A DNA stretch of 8,233 nucleotides from Wenzhouxiangella sp. (GTDB lineage Bacteria; Pseudomonadota; Gammaproteobacteria; Xanthomonadales; Wenzhouxiangellaceae), in assembly GCA_007116585.1 (NCBI GenBank), contig SKIE01000217.1, positions 1 to 8,233 of the forward strand, read 5' to 3'. Below the pieces are notes generated by a model. The model was not told the origin of the DNA. It was given only the letters and a program-made list of their open reading frames with translations, and ran no database searches. The position numbers and the translations under genes are program-made. The stretch's first letter is position 1. Every line of letters starts with the position of its first letter. Shown one piece after another: positions 1 to 7,093 of the stretch.

Positions 1-1202
1 GGGCGAAGCGGCGTAACCACTTCATCTCGTTCATTTCGCTGATTTCCATGGCCGGCATCGCGCTGGGCGTGATGACGCTGATCACGGTTTTGAGCGTCAT
101 GAATGGTTTTGAGCGCGAACTGCGTGATCGCATTCTGGGCATGATCTCGCATGCCACCATCCAGGGCTTCGACGGCCGCTTCCCGGACTGGCCGGAAATC
201 GTCGACCTGGCGATGGAGAACCCGCGTGTTCTCGGTGCCGCACCGTTCATCGAGCAGGAAACCATGCTGCGGGCGCGGCGCACTGCCGGCGCGATGATCC
301 GCGGTATTGATCCGGCATCCGAACCGCAGGTCTCGGAGATTCTGGACATGATGCGCGTCGGCAGCCTGGACAGCCTGGAGCCGGGCCGCTGGCAGGTGGT
401 TTTGGGCACCGGCTTGGCGACTCGACTGGGCGTAGGGCCGGGTGACTCTGTGACGATCTTTGCCCCTGAAATCCGTGCCACGCCGGGCGGGGTGCTGCCG
501 CAGGTACGCCGGTTCGAGGTCAGCGCGCTGTTCGAAGCCGGGGTGCATGAATACGACACCGCGCTGGCCTTGATTCATTATCAGGATGCCCAGCGGCTGT
601 TCCGGCTCGGTGACGACATCAGCGGCATCCGGCTAAAGCTTGACGACATGATGCGGGCACGCTGGATTGCGCGCGACCTGACCGACGAGTTGCCCGGCTT
701 TTACCAGGTGCGCGACTGGACCCAGCAGCACGCCAATTTCTTCCGCGCTGTGCAGACCGAAAAAACGGTGATGTTCATCATCCTGTCGCTGATCATCGCG
801 GTCGCGGCCTTCAACATCATTTCCACGCTGGTCATGGTGGTGACGGACAAACAGGCCGACATTGCGATTCTCAAAACCATGGGCCTGACGCCGCGCAAGG
901 TGATGGCCGTGTTCATGATTCAGGGTTCGCTGATCGGCGTCATAGGCACCCTGATCGGCGTGATCGCGGGCATCATCCTGGCCTTGAACGTGGAGTCGGT
1001 AGTTGCCGCGATCGAGAACCTGATGAGTATCGAGTTCCTGTCGGCAGAGGTGTATTACATCAGCGACTTGCCGTCCGAATTGCGCGCCTCGGATGTGGTT
1101 CGCTTTGCCGGACTGGCGCTGGTGCTGTCTTTGTTGTCCACGATTTATCCGGCCTGGCGCGCAGCCCGCACCGAGGCAGTCGAGGCTCTGCGCTATGAAT
1201 AA
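1..1202 (+). CDS. lolC: LolC/LolE-family lipoprotein-releasing permease, 5'-truncated
   Basis: Inner-membrane permease of the LolCDE-type ABC transporter, which extracts outer-membrane lipoproteins from the inner membrane and hands them to periplasmic LolA. The open frame runs into the window edge: codons from base 3 read AKRRNHFISFISLISM before the first ATG at 48, a stretch typical of LolC/E N-termini, so the true start lies upstream and 48 is internal. The FtsX/MacB fold is visible: first membrane helix about bases 21-105 (ending SVMNGFERE), a periplasmic domain about 110-760, then three helices about 769-845, 898-990 and 1096-1160. The C-terminus [20 protein letters not shown] is characteristic. 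The periplasmic segment PGGVLPQVRRF aligns with the LolC 'Hook' that recruits LolA (by memory of E. coli LolC). The stop overlaps the lolD start by 8 nt. LolC, LolE and hybrid LolF types cannot be separated with certainty here. Confidence 0.93.
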   Translation, partial: AKRRNHFISFISLISMAGIALGVMTLITVLSVMNGFERELRDRILGMISHATIQGFDGRFPDWPEIVDLAMENPRVLGAAPFIEQETMLRARRTAGAMIRGIDPASEPQVSEILDMMRVGSLDSLEPGRWQVVLGTGLATRLGVGPGDSVTIFAPEIRATPGGVLPQVRRFEVSALFEAGVHEYDTALALIHYQDAQRLFRLGDDISGIRLKLDDMMRARWIARDLTDELPGFYQVRDWTQQHANFFRAVQTEKTVMFIILSLIIAVAAFNIISTLVMVVTDKQADIAILKTMGLTPRKVMAVFMIQGSLIGVIGTLIGVIAGIILALNVESVVAAIENLMSIEFLSAEVYYISDLPSELRASDVVRFAGLALVLSLLSTIYPAWRAARTEAVEALRYE

Positions 1203-1896
1203 ACCGGATGCCCATGACGTCATCAGCTGCCGCTCTCTGGTCAAGACGTTTCGCCAGGGCCCGGCCGAGGTGAAGGTTCTGACCGGCGTTGATTTGGCGG
1301 TCAGGGCCGGCGAGACCCTGGCGATCGTCGGTGCCTCCGGTGTCGGCAAGAGCACGCTGTTGCATCTGCTGGGTGGCCTGGATCAGCCTACTGCCGGCAC
1401 CATCCACGTGGCCGGGCAGGACATGGCGGCGGCAGACGAGCGTCGGCGCGCTCAGATTCGCAATCAGTCGCTGGGTTTCATCTACCAGTTCCACCACTTG
1501 CTGGCGGAATTCAGCGCGCTGGAAAACGTCGCCATGCCGCTGCTTATTCACGGCGATCCGGCCGATGAGGCTGAACAGCGGGCCGCCGACTTGCTGCAAA
1601 GAGTGGGTCTGGGGCAACGCCTGGACCACAAGCCGGGCGAATTGTCCGGAGGTGAAAGGCAGCGCGCTGCTGTCGCTCGGGCCCTTATCAATCGGCCGGC
1701 CTGCGTGTTGGGCGATGAGCCGACCGGCAACCTCGATGAGCGCAACGCCGACCAGATTCACGACCTGATGCTGGAACTGAACAGCGAGTTTCAGACCAGC
1801 ATCGTGCTGGTCACGCACGATCCGCGGCTGGCCCGGCGCATGGATCGCTGCCTGGAGATGACCGGCGGCACCTTGCAGCCCCTGGATACGCTGTAA
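1195..1896 (+). CDS. lolD: LolD, ATPase of lipoprotein-releasing system
   Basis: Cytoplasmic ATP-binding subunit that powers lipoprotein release by the LolC/E-type permease. It has 233 residues, the usual LolD length. ABC motifs in order: Walker [10 protein letters not shown] (46-54), Q-loop within the LolD-typical [10 protein letters not shown] (94-103), signature LSGGERQR (150-157), Walker B VLGDEP with catalytic Glu175, and H-loop His208 in VTHD. The ENVAMPLL and [12 protein letters not shown] segments are also LolD-like, which separates it from general MacB/FtsE ATPases. I chose ATG 1195 (MNKPDAHD); the frame is open back to 1093, but that extension would run far into lolC and matches nothing in the family. 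The start lies inside the lolC stop region (ATGAATAA), which suggests translational coupling. comEC follows after 15 nt; there is no lolE after lolD. Confidence 0.96.
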   Translation: MNKPDAHDVISCRSLVKTFRQGPAEVKVLTGVDLAVRAGETLAIVGASGVGKSTLLHLLGGLDQPTAGTIHVAGQDMAAADERRRAQIRNQSLGFIYQFHHLLAEFSALENVAMPLLIHGDPADEAEQRAADLLQRVGLGQRLDHKPGELSGGERQRAAVARALINRPACVLGDEPTGNLDERNADQIHDLMLELNSEFQTSIVLVTHDPRLARRMDRCLEMTGGTLQPLDTL

Positions 1897-1911
1897 ACAG
1901 CGGGCAGGGGC

Positions 1912-4188
1912 ATGATCTGGCGTCACGCAGTCGCTTTTGCTGCAGGCGCCTTGATCGGGGTGGCGTTGCCGTGGTTGCCGCCGCTTTCGGCGGTGCTGGC
2001 GCTGGCCGGCATTGCAGCGCTGGCGGTAGTCGCTCTACCCGGTCTGAGACTGGTGCTGGCGCTGGTGCTGGGTCTGTGCTGGTTTGCCGGCCACACGCAG
2101 CACCAGATTGGCGCTGCCTGGCCCGAACAGCGCGCTGGCGAGGAGCTGCGAGTAACGGGCCGAGTGGTCGGGCTGCCTGAAAGCCGGGGTCAGTCTGTGC
2201 GCTTTATTCTGGCGCCGGTGGGCGATGCACGTGGAGACCTGCCAACGAGAATCCAGGTCAGCTGGTTTCGCCCGGGCGAATATCTGCGCCCGGGCGAGCT
2301 CTGGGCCTTCGATCTGAGCCTGAATCCAGTGCACGGCCGCCTGAATCCGGGTGGTTTTGATCTTGAACGACATCTGCTCTCTGAGCAGATCGGGGCGCTG
2401 GGGACTGTTCGCGGCCGGCCGGTGCAACTGGCATCCGGCGGCTGGCGTGGACGGGTGGATCGGCAGCGGCAGATTCTCGCTGAGCGGCTGCAGGCCGAAA
2501 CCGTTCGGCTAGAGCATGCTGCCTTGCTCAGAGCCCTTGGATTGGCAGACCGCACGGCCCTGGACGCTGAGTGGCGTGATTTGCTTCGGCGCACGGGCAC
2601 GGCACACCTGCTGGCCATTTCGGGGCTGCACGTGGGCATGGTCGCCGGTCTCAGCGCCTTGCTGGCCGGCTGGCTGCTCAGCCCCATGCTGCTCTGGCAC
2701 AACGGGCTCGACCGTCGGCGCCTGGCGATCGGTGCCGGTTTGCTGGCTGCCCTGGCCTATGCCTGGCTGGCTGGTTTTACCCTGCCGACCGTGCGGGCTT
2801 TGATCATGCTCAGCGTGGCCGCCGCGGCCCTGACGCTGCGTCGGGGCATCCGCCCGGCTCAGGCCCTGCTGTTGGCGTTGCTGGCGGTGCTGCTGATTGA
2901 TCCCATGGCGCCGCTGGCGACGGGATTCTGGCTGTCGTTTCTTGCCGTCACGATTCTGATCTGGGCTTTTGCCTGGCGGCCGGGCCAGTCCTCCGGTGGA
3001 TGGCTCAAGGGGCTGGTGATTGCCCAGCTGGTGATTGCGATCGGGATGCTGCCGCTGAATGTCGGTGTCTTCGGCCAGTGGATTCCCGGGGCGCTGGTGG
3101 CCAACCTGGTTGCGATCCCCCTGGTTGGCTTGTGGGTGCTGCCATGGCTGCTGCTGGCCCTGGTGTTGTTGTTGCTGGGCCTGCCGGCCGGCATCCCCAT
3201 CGCGGCCGCAGAGTTTGGCTTGAGCCTGCTATTGCAGATGTTGCAGTGGGTTGACCTGCAGCGTTGGAGTCACTGGGAGGCGGCGACTGGTGGTGTGGGC
3301 ACGCTGATACTCGGTGTCTTTGGTGCCCTGTGGCTGCTCGCGCCGCGGGGCTGGCCGGCACGCTGGCTCGGTGCCGTGTTGATGCTGCCTTTGCTGGTCC
3401 CGCGGGTTGCCCCCGGCGAGCCGGGGGCGCTGACCCTGTGGATGCTGGATGTCGGTGACGGCCAGGTCATCGTGCTGGAGAGCGGGGGGATGAGGGTGTT
3501 GTACGACACTGGGCCGGGTGACGGCGAGGGTGGCGATGCCTTGTCCGGCCTGATGCGCGGTGTTGGTGCCGGGTCCAGGCCTGATCTTCACGGGCTGGTG
3601 ATCGCCAGGCCGCACCGCGGGCATGCAGGCGGCTTCGGGTCGGCGCGGGAATGGACCAGCCCGCTTCGGGTTCGGGCAGCGCCGGGTGGATCGTTCGAGC
3701 GGACCTGTCAAGCCGGCGAGCGCTGGTCGCTGGGTCGATATCAACTGTCATTTCTGCATCCCTCTGCGGCCCTGCCTGATCTCGGTGACAACAGCAGCTG
3801 TGTGCTGCTGGTCGAAGGGCCGGGTGGGGCGATATTGCTGACCGGCGCTGTTGATGGGCAGGTTGAGCAGCGACTTCTGCTGGAGCAGCCGCGTCTGCAA
3901 ACGGATGTACTCGTTCTGGCGGCCGGCGGCCACCGGCGTGGCGCCAGCGGTGAGTTTCTGGATCAGGTCTCACCGGGCCTCGCGCTGGCCTCGGTCGCCC
4001 GCCATGATCGATTCGGTCGGCCGCATGACGAGGTGATCGAACGGCTTCAGGCGCGCGATATTGAGTTGTTGACGACCGGTCAGTGCGGGGCCATCCGGGT
4101 TCGGCTCAGACCTGGCCGGGCAACGGAGGTCCGGTCCGAACGCTCGCGGCGACATCGGTTCTGGCTGCCGGCTAACGGCTGCCCCTGA
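1912..4188 (+). CDS. comEC: ComEC/Rec2-family DNA uptake channel with degenerate MBL domain
   Basis: Inner-membrane channel protein of natural transformation, thought to carry single-stranded DNA into the cytoplasm. It has 758 residues, normal for gammaproteobacterial ComEC. Domains: two or three N-terminal hydrophobic helices (about 5-62); a DUF4131/OB-like domain (about 70-180) with the family motif NPGGFD; the polytopic Competence domain (about 205-490) with HLLAISGLHVGM at 232-243; and a C-terminal metallo-beta-lactamase-like domain (about 505-740). The last keeps its scaffold (LDVG at 512-515, YDTGP at 531-535, DNSSCVLLVEG at 626-636), but the usual SHxDxDHxGG reads ARPHRGHAGG (565-574), TGD reads TGA (644-646), HHGS reads AGGH (671-674) and GHP reads GRP (702-704). 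A nuclease activity in this domain therefore looks unlikely. The frame is uninterrupted. ATG 1912 has AGGGG only 1 nt upstream, closer than usual, so its ribosome site is atypical. Confidence 0.94.
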   Translation: MIWRHAVAFAAGALIGVALPWLPPLSAVLALAGIAALAVVALPGLRLVLALVLGLCWFAGHTQHQIGAAWPEQRAGEELRVTGRVVGLPESRGQSVRFILAPVGDARGDLPTRIQVSWFRPGEYLRPGELWAFDLSLNPVHGRLNPGGFDLERHLLSEQIGALGTVRGRPVQLASGGWRGRVDRQRQILAERLQAETVRLEHAALLRALGLADRTALDAEWRDLLRRTGTAHLLAISGLHVGMVAGLSALLAGWLLSPMLLWHNGLDRRRLAIGAGLLAALAYAWLAGFTLPTVRALIMLSVAAAALTLRRGIRPAQALLLALLAVLLIDPMAPLATGFWLSFLAVTILIWAFAWRPGQSSGGWLKGLVIAQLVIAIGMLPLNVGVFGQWIPGALVANLVAIPLVGLWVLPWLLLALVLLLLGLPAGIPIAAAEFGLSLLLQMLQWVDLQRWSHWEAATGGVGTLILGVFGALWLLAPRGWPARWLGAVLMLPLLVPRVAPGEPGALTLWMLDVGDGQVIVLESGGMRVLYDTGPGDGEGGDALSGLMRGVGAGSRPDLHGLVIARPHRGHAGGFGSAREWTSPLRVRAAPGGSFERTCQAGERWSLGRYQLSFLHPSAALPDLGDNSSCVLLVEGPGGAILLTGAVDGQVEQRLLLEQPRLQTDVLVLAAGGHRRGASGEFLDQVSPGLALASVARHDRFGRPHDEVIERLQARDIELLTTGQCGAIRVRLRPGRATEVRSERSRRHRFWLPANGCP
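2269..2304 (+). repeat. Two tandem 18-bp near-repeats inside comEC
   Basis: The 11-mer CGCCCGGGCGA occurs at 2269-2279 and again at 2287-2297, an 18-nt period in frame. The two units encode RPGEYL and RPGELW (residues 120-131). Each copy holds the 10-nt palindrome CGCCCGGGCG. The second unit matches the usual ComEC motif before the NPGGFD segment; the first may be a small duplication. Confidence 0.6.
2372..2390. repeat. Perfect 8-bp inverted repeat inside comEC
   Basis: ATCTGCTC (2372-2379) and its exact reverse complement GAGCAGAT (2383-2390) flank a TCT loop. It lies within codons for HLLSEQI and has no following T-tract, so it is not a classical terminator. Role unknown, possibly chance. 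Confidence 0.55.
3409..3428. repeat. GC-rich hairpin at the ComEC domain junction
   Basis: GCCCCCGG (3409-3416) and CCGGGGGC (3421-3428) form a perfect 8-bp all-GC stem around a CGAG loop. It encodes the linker VAPGEPGA between the last membrane helix and the metallo-beta-lactamase-like domain. There is no T-tract. In mRNA it would be very stable; whether it slows translation is inference. Confidence 0.55.
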
Positions 4189-4214
4189 CCGCGGGCCGGC
4201 AAACCCGTTATCAT
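4185..4214 (+). promoter_or_regulatory. Predicted sigma70-type promoter before exbB
   Basis: CTGACC at 4185-4190 resembles the -35 consensus TTGACA (4 of 6 matches), and TATCAT at 4209-4214 resembles the -10 consensus TATAAT (5 of 6), separated by 18 nt. Transcription would begin near 4221, giving a leader of about 43 nt before exbB. The -35 element overlaps the comEC stop codon. This is the only gap over 20 nt in the window, so a separate promoter for exbB-exbD-msbA-lpxK-kdsB is plausible. The call rests on pattern reading only. Confidence 0.45.
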
Positions 4215-4264
4215 CAGCCCGACAATCAAGAAAGTTCCACATCGCTGGCGGCATCGGACATTAA

Positions 4265-4906
4265 ATGCTTGAAATCGTGATTGCCGGCGGCTGGCTGATG
4301 GTGCCGATTCTGTTGTGCTCGGTGCTGGCCGTCGCCATTATTCTGGAGCGCTTCCTGGCCCTGCGCCGGTCCCGGGTCGTGCCCGGCGGACTGCCTGACC
4401 AGGTGCAGCGATGGGCGGCACAGGAGGAGCTTGATCAGCAGCATATCGACCAGCTCAAGCTCAGTTCGCCGCTGGGCGAGGTGCTGGCGGCTGCGCTGGA
4501 GCATCGTGACCGGCGGCGCGAGATCATCAAGGAGGCGGTCGAGGACACGGGGCGGCAGGTCGTTCACAGCCTGGAACGTTTTCTCAACACGCTTGGCACC
4601 ATTGCCGGCATCACGCCGCTGCTGGGCCTGCTGGGGACCGTGATCGGGATGATCCGGGTCTTCAGCGCCATCATGCTCCACGGCGTGGGCGATCCCAACG
4701 AGATGGCGGGCGGGATTTCCGAAGCGCTGATCACCACGGCGGCCGGCTTGAGCGTGGCCATACCGACCTACTTTTTCTACCGCTACTTCCGCGGGCTGGT
4801 GCGCGACTACGTCCTGCAAATGGAAGCCCAGGCGCTGAAATTGCTGCAGGCCATAGAACATGGCCAGATCAGCCGCCAGAAGTCCCACGGCCGCGGCGGG
4901 CACTGA
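4265..4906 (+). CDS. exbB: MotA/TolQ/ExbB-family proton channel protein
   Basis: Inner-membrane stator subunit of an ExbB/TolQ-type motor, which together with ExbD uses the proton-motive force to drive work in the periplasm. At 213 residues it has the family length. Three membrane helices are visible: about 5-27, 110-133 and 152-173, with the large cytoplasmic loop (about 28-108) between the first two, as usual. The pore-lining motifs LLGLLGTVIGM (119-129) and ALITTAAGLSVAIP (154-167) carry Thr125 and Thr158, which align with Thr148 and Thr181 of E. coli ExbB. The start is ATG 4265; only a weak ribosome site (GGCGG, GGA) precedes it. It follows a 76-nt gap with a likely promoter, and exbD follows after 13 nt. 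Neighbouring lipid A genes and the absence of tonB, tolA or a receptor leave its partner open: TolQ-like or ExbB-like cannot be decided. Confidence 0.92.
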   Translation: MLEIVIAGGWLMVPILLCSVLAVAIILERFLALRRSRVVPGGLPDQVQRWAAQEELDQQHIDQLKLSSPLGEVLAAALEHRDRRREIIKEAVEDTGRQVVHSLERFLNTLGTIAGITPLLGLLGTVIGMIRVFSAIMLHGVGDPNEMAGGISEALITTAAGLSVAIPTYFFYRYFRGLVRDYVLQMEAQALKLLQAIEHGQISRQKSHGRGGH

Positions 4907-4910
4907 GAGG
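4905..4910 (+). promoter_or_regulatory. Ribosome binding site deciding the exbD start
   Basis: GAGAGG overlaps the exbB stop codon and ends 9 nt before ATG 4920. It favours that start over the in-frame ATG at 4860, which lacks a good site, would overlap exbB by 47 nt and would add about 20 residues not usual for ExbD. Confidence 0.6.
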
Positions 4911-4919
4911 CCTTCGGTC

Positions 4920-5345
4920 ATGCGACTGCAGGAAGAGGGGCCCGAAGAACCCGATATCAACCTGACCTCGTTGATCGACGTGGTCTTCCTGCTGCTGATC
5001 TTTTTCATGGTCTCGACCACTTTCGATCGGCAGGCGCTGCTGCGCCTCGAGCTGCCCGAAGCCGCCACCGCAGAATCCGAGGCCGTGCCTCAGGTCATCG
5101 AAGTCACGGTTACCGAAGACGGTCAGATTCTGGTTGATGACGATCTGCTGACCGAAACCAGCCGGGCGGCACTGCGCGCGGTGCTGGATGAGCGGCGCGA
5201 AGCGCACGGGGAACTGCCGCTGGTGCTCCGCGCCGACACCCGGGCCCCGCACGGTCTGGTGGTTCTTGTGCTGGACGCTGCCGCGGCGGCCGGCATGGGC
5301 CGGATTGGCATTGCCACGGTGGAACCGGCCGGGGAACCGGAGTGA
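4920..5345 (+). CDS. exbD: ExbD/TolR-family energy-transduction protein
   Basis: Partner of the preceding ExbB-like protein: a single-pass inner-membrane protein whose helix sits in the ExbB pore and whose periplasmic domain passes on the motor's work. It has 141 residues. A short cytoplasmic N-terminus (MRLQEEGPEEPDINLTS) leads into the helix LIDVVFLLLIFFMVSTTF (about 18-35) with the conserved protonatable Asp20, the equivalent of E. coli ExbD Asp25. The remainder (about 40-135) is the periplasmic ExbD/TolR fold, including VIEVTVTEDGQILVDD and LPLVLRADTRAPHGLVVLVLD split by ordinary spacing. The start at 4920 is chosen for its ribosome site and family fit. The stop overlaps the msbA GTG start (GTGA), so translation is probably coupled to msbA. 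Confidence 0.92.
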   Translation: MRLQEEGPEEPDINLTSLIDVVFLLLIFFMVSTTFDRQALLRLELPEAATAESEAVPQVIEVTVTEDGQILVDDDLLTETSRAALRAVLDERREAHGELPLVLRADTRAPHGLVVLVLDAAAAAGMGRIGIATVEPAGEPE

Positions 5346-7093
5346 GCGAACGCAAGGACGCGACGCCGCGCCTTTTCCGGCGCCTGCTCGGCTATGTCGC
5401 ACGCCAGCGCGGCGTGTTCGCCCTGGCCGTGTTCGCTGTCGCGCTCGATGCGGCCGGGCAGGGCCTGTTTTTCTACCTGCTGCGGCCGCTGATCGATGAC
5501 ACCATCGCAGCCCCCGAGCCCGTGCTCGAGTTATGGCTGCCGGCGCTGGTCATGGTGGCCGTACTGGTTCGGATTGCGGGCAATTTTGGCGGGGTGTTCG
5601 GGATGGAATGGGTTGGTCGACGCCTGATCGCTGACCTGCGCGGTGACCTGTTCGCGCGTTATCTCGACCTGCCTTCGGCCTACTTCGACCGCCACTCCTC
5701 CGGACAGATGATCTCGCGCGTGACCTACAACGCCGAGCAGGTGGCCCAGGCGGCAACTACCGCGCTGATCGGCACCGTGCGCGACATCCTGACTGTTGTG
5801 GCGCTGGTTTCGGTCATGTTGATCCAGTCCTGGCGGCTGACCCTGACCATGCTGCTGCTGGTGCCCGTGATTGCCTTGGTGGTAACCGTGATCTCGCGCC
5901 GGTTTCGCCGGATCTCCACCCGTATCCAGGACTCCATGGGGGATGTGACGCACGTGACAGAGGAGGCGGTCAACGGTCACGAGGTGGTCAAGTTATTCGG
6001 TGCCAAGCAGAAAGAAATTAACTTATTTTCAAATAGTAATGAAGGTAATCGTGTACTCCACCTTAGGTTGACTGCGACGCAGCTGCTGTCGTCCTCGCTG
6101 ATTCAGCTGGCCGCCGGCATCGCCGTGATTGTATTGCTGGTGCTGGCCGCGAGCGATTTCATGCGCGCTGAAGTCACGGCCGGTATTTTCATGTCGGTTC
6201 TGGCGGCCATGGTGGCCTGCATCCCGCCGCTCAAGCGGCTGACCAAGATGCACGCGGTGATCGAGAAAGGCCTGGCCGCGGCCGACAGTATTTTCCAGGT
6301 GCTGGACACACCGGTGGAACCGGATTTGGGCACGGTCGATGTGGATCGCGCCCGCGGCGAGGTCGTGTTCGAGGACGTGAGCTTTTACTATCCGGACAGC
6401 GAGCGCCCGGTGCTGGAGGACATCAGCCTGCGCATCGAGCCTGGCACCGTGAATGCGCTGGTGGGTCGTTCGGGGTCGGGCAAGACCACGCTGGCCAAGT
6501 TGCTGCCGCGGTTTTATCAGCCGGTCAGTGGACGCGTCCTGCTCGACGGGGTTTGCCTGAACGATTACAAGCTCTCAGCCCTGCGTCATCAGATCGCGCT
6601 AGTCAGCCAGGACGTGGTCCTGTTCAATGACACTGTGGCGGCCAACATCGCCTACGGCGCCAGCGGCGAGGTGTCGCGCGAACGCATCGAGGCCGCGGCC
6701 CGCACCGCTTATGCCATGGATTTCATCGAGCGCCTGCCCGACGGCCTGGACACGCCGATCGGTGAGGATGGCGCGCTGCTGTCGGGCGGGCAGCGCCAGC
6801 GCCTGGCGATCGCGCGCGCACTGCTAAAAGACGCGCCCATCCTGATTCTGGATGAGGCGACCTCGGCCCTGGATGCCGAATCAGAGCGCGCGGTGCAGGC
6901 CGGGCTGGAAGCGCTGATGGCGAACCGCACCACGCTGGTCATTGCCCATCGGCTGGCGACCGTGCGCCGGGCCGACCAGGTGCTGGTGCTGGACGGCGGA
7001 CGCCTGGTGGAGGTCGGAACGCACGAATCGCTGCTGACTAGCGAGGACGGCCTGTACCAGTATCTGCACAAGCTGCAGCTGGTCGAGGACTGA
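5342..7093 (+). CDS. msbA: MsbA, lipid A-core flippase (ABC exporter)
   Basis: Homodimeric inner-membrane ABC exporter that flips lipid A-core from the cytoplasmic to the periplasmic leaflet. It has 583 residues, as expected. The first half is a six-helix transmembrane domain (helices about 22-50, 62-86, 137-161, 165-186, 250-270, 276-297). The nucleotide-binding domain follows with Walker A GRSGSGKTT (375-383), Q-loop SQDVVLFNDTVAANIAYG, signature LSGGQRQR (480-487), Walker B ILILDEATSALD (500-511) and H-loop His536. The pieces NIAYG, TAYAMDFIERLPDGLDTPIGEDG and VVKLFG are strongly MsbA-like, and the lpxK neighbour supports MsbA over a general multidrug exporter. The start is GTG 5342, in a 4-nt overlap with the exbD stop and preceded by GGGG about 7 nt upstream. 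Odd: bases about 6011-6060 are very AT-rich with rare codons, although the protein aligns without a gap to E. coli MsbA there. Confidence 0.96.
   Translation: MSERKDATPRLFRRLLGYVARQRGVFALAVFAVALDAAGQGLFFYLLRPLIDDTIAAPEPVLELWLPALVMVAVLVRIAGNFGGVFGMEWVGRRLIADLRGDLFARYLDLPSAYFDRHSSGQMISRVTYNAEQVAQAATTALIGTVRDILTVVALVSVMLIQSWRLTLTMLLLVPVIALVVTVISRRFRRISTRIQDSMGDVTHVTEEAVNGHEVVKLFGAKQKEINLFSNSNEGNRVLHLRLTATQLLSSSLIQLAAGIAVIVLLVLAASDFMRAEVTAGIFMSVLAAMVACIPPLKRLTKMHAVIEKGLAAADSIFQVLDTPVEPDLGTVDVDRARGEVVFEDVSFYYPDSERPVLEDISLRIEPGTVNALVGRSGSGKTTLAKLLPRFYQPVSGRVLLDGVCLNDYKLSALRHQIALVSQDVVLFNDTVAANIAYGASGEVSRERIEAAARTAYAMDFIERLPDGLDTPIGEDGALLSGGQRQRLAIARALLKDAPILILDEATSALDAESERAVQAGLEALMANRTTLVIAHRLATVRRADQVLVLDGGRLVEVGTHESLLTSEDGLYQYLHKLQLVED

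Noticed and set aside
929..962. Repeated CTGATCGGCGT in lolC
   Set aside because: It encodes two LIGV units of one membrane helix (LIGVIGTLIGV) and is explained by the hydrophobic composition of that helix.
1093..1194. Upstream in-frame extension of lolD
   Set aside because: It would overlap lolC by about 110 nt and add Cys/Trp-rich residues that match no LolD N-terminus; ATG 1195 fits the family length.
633..1926. Long minus-strand open frames (240 and 288 codons) opposite lolC and lolD
   Set aside because: Low-complexity His/Gln/Arg-rich translations with no domain pattern; the + strand holds clear LolC-type and LolD proteins.
4165..4200. Possible terminator after comEC formed by two GCCGGC copies
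   Set aside because: The copies are self-complementary 6-mers separated by over 20 nt and no T-tract follows, so there is no convincing intrinsic terminator.
4860..4919. Earlier ATG for exbD at 4860
   Set aside because: It overlaps exbB by 47 nt and lacks a good ribosome site, while ATG 4920 has GAGAGG at fitting distance and the usual ExbD N-terminus.
4226..5068. Minus-strand open frame of 280 codons across exbB and the start of exbD
   Set aside because: Its product is rich in His, Gln and Arg without recognisable motifs, as expected from the complement of GC-rich genes, and it lies opposite two well-supported genes.
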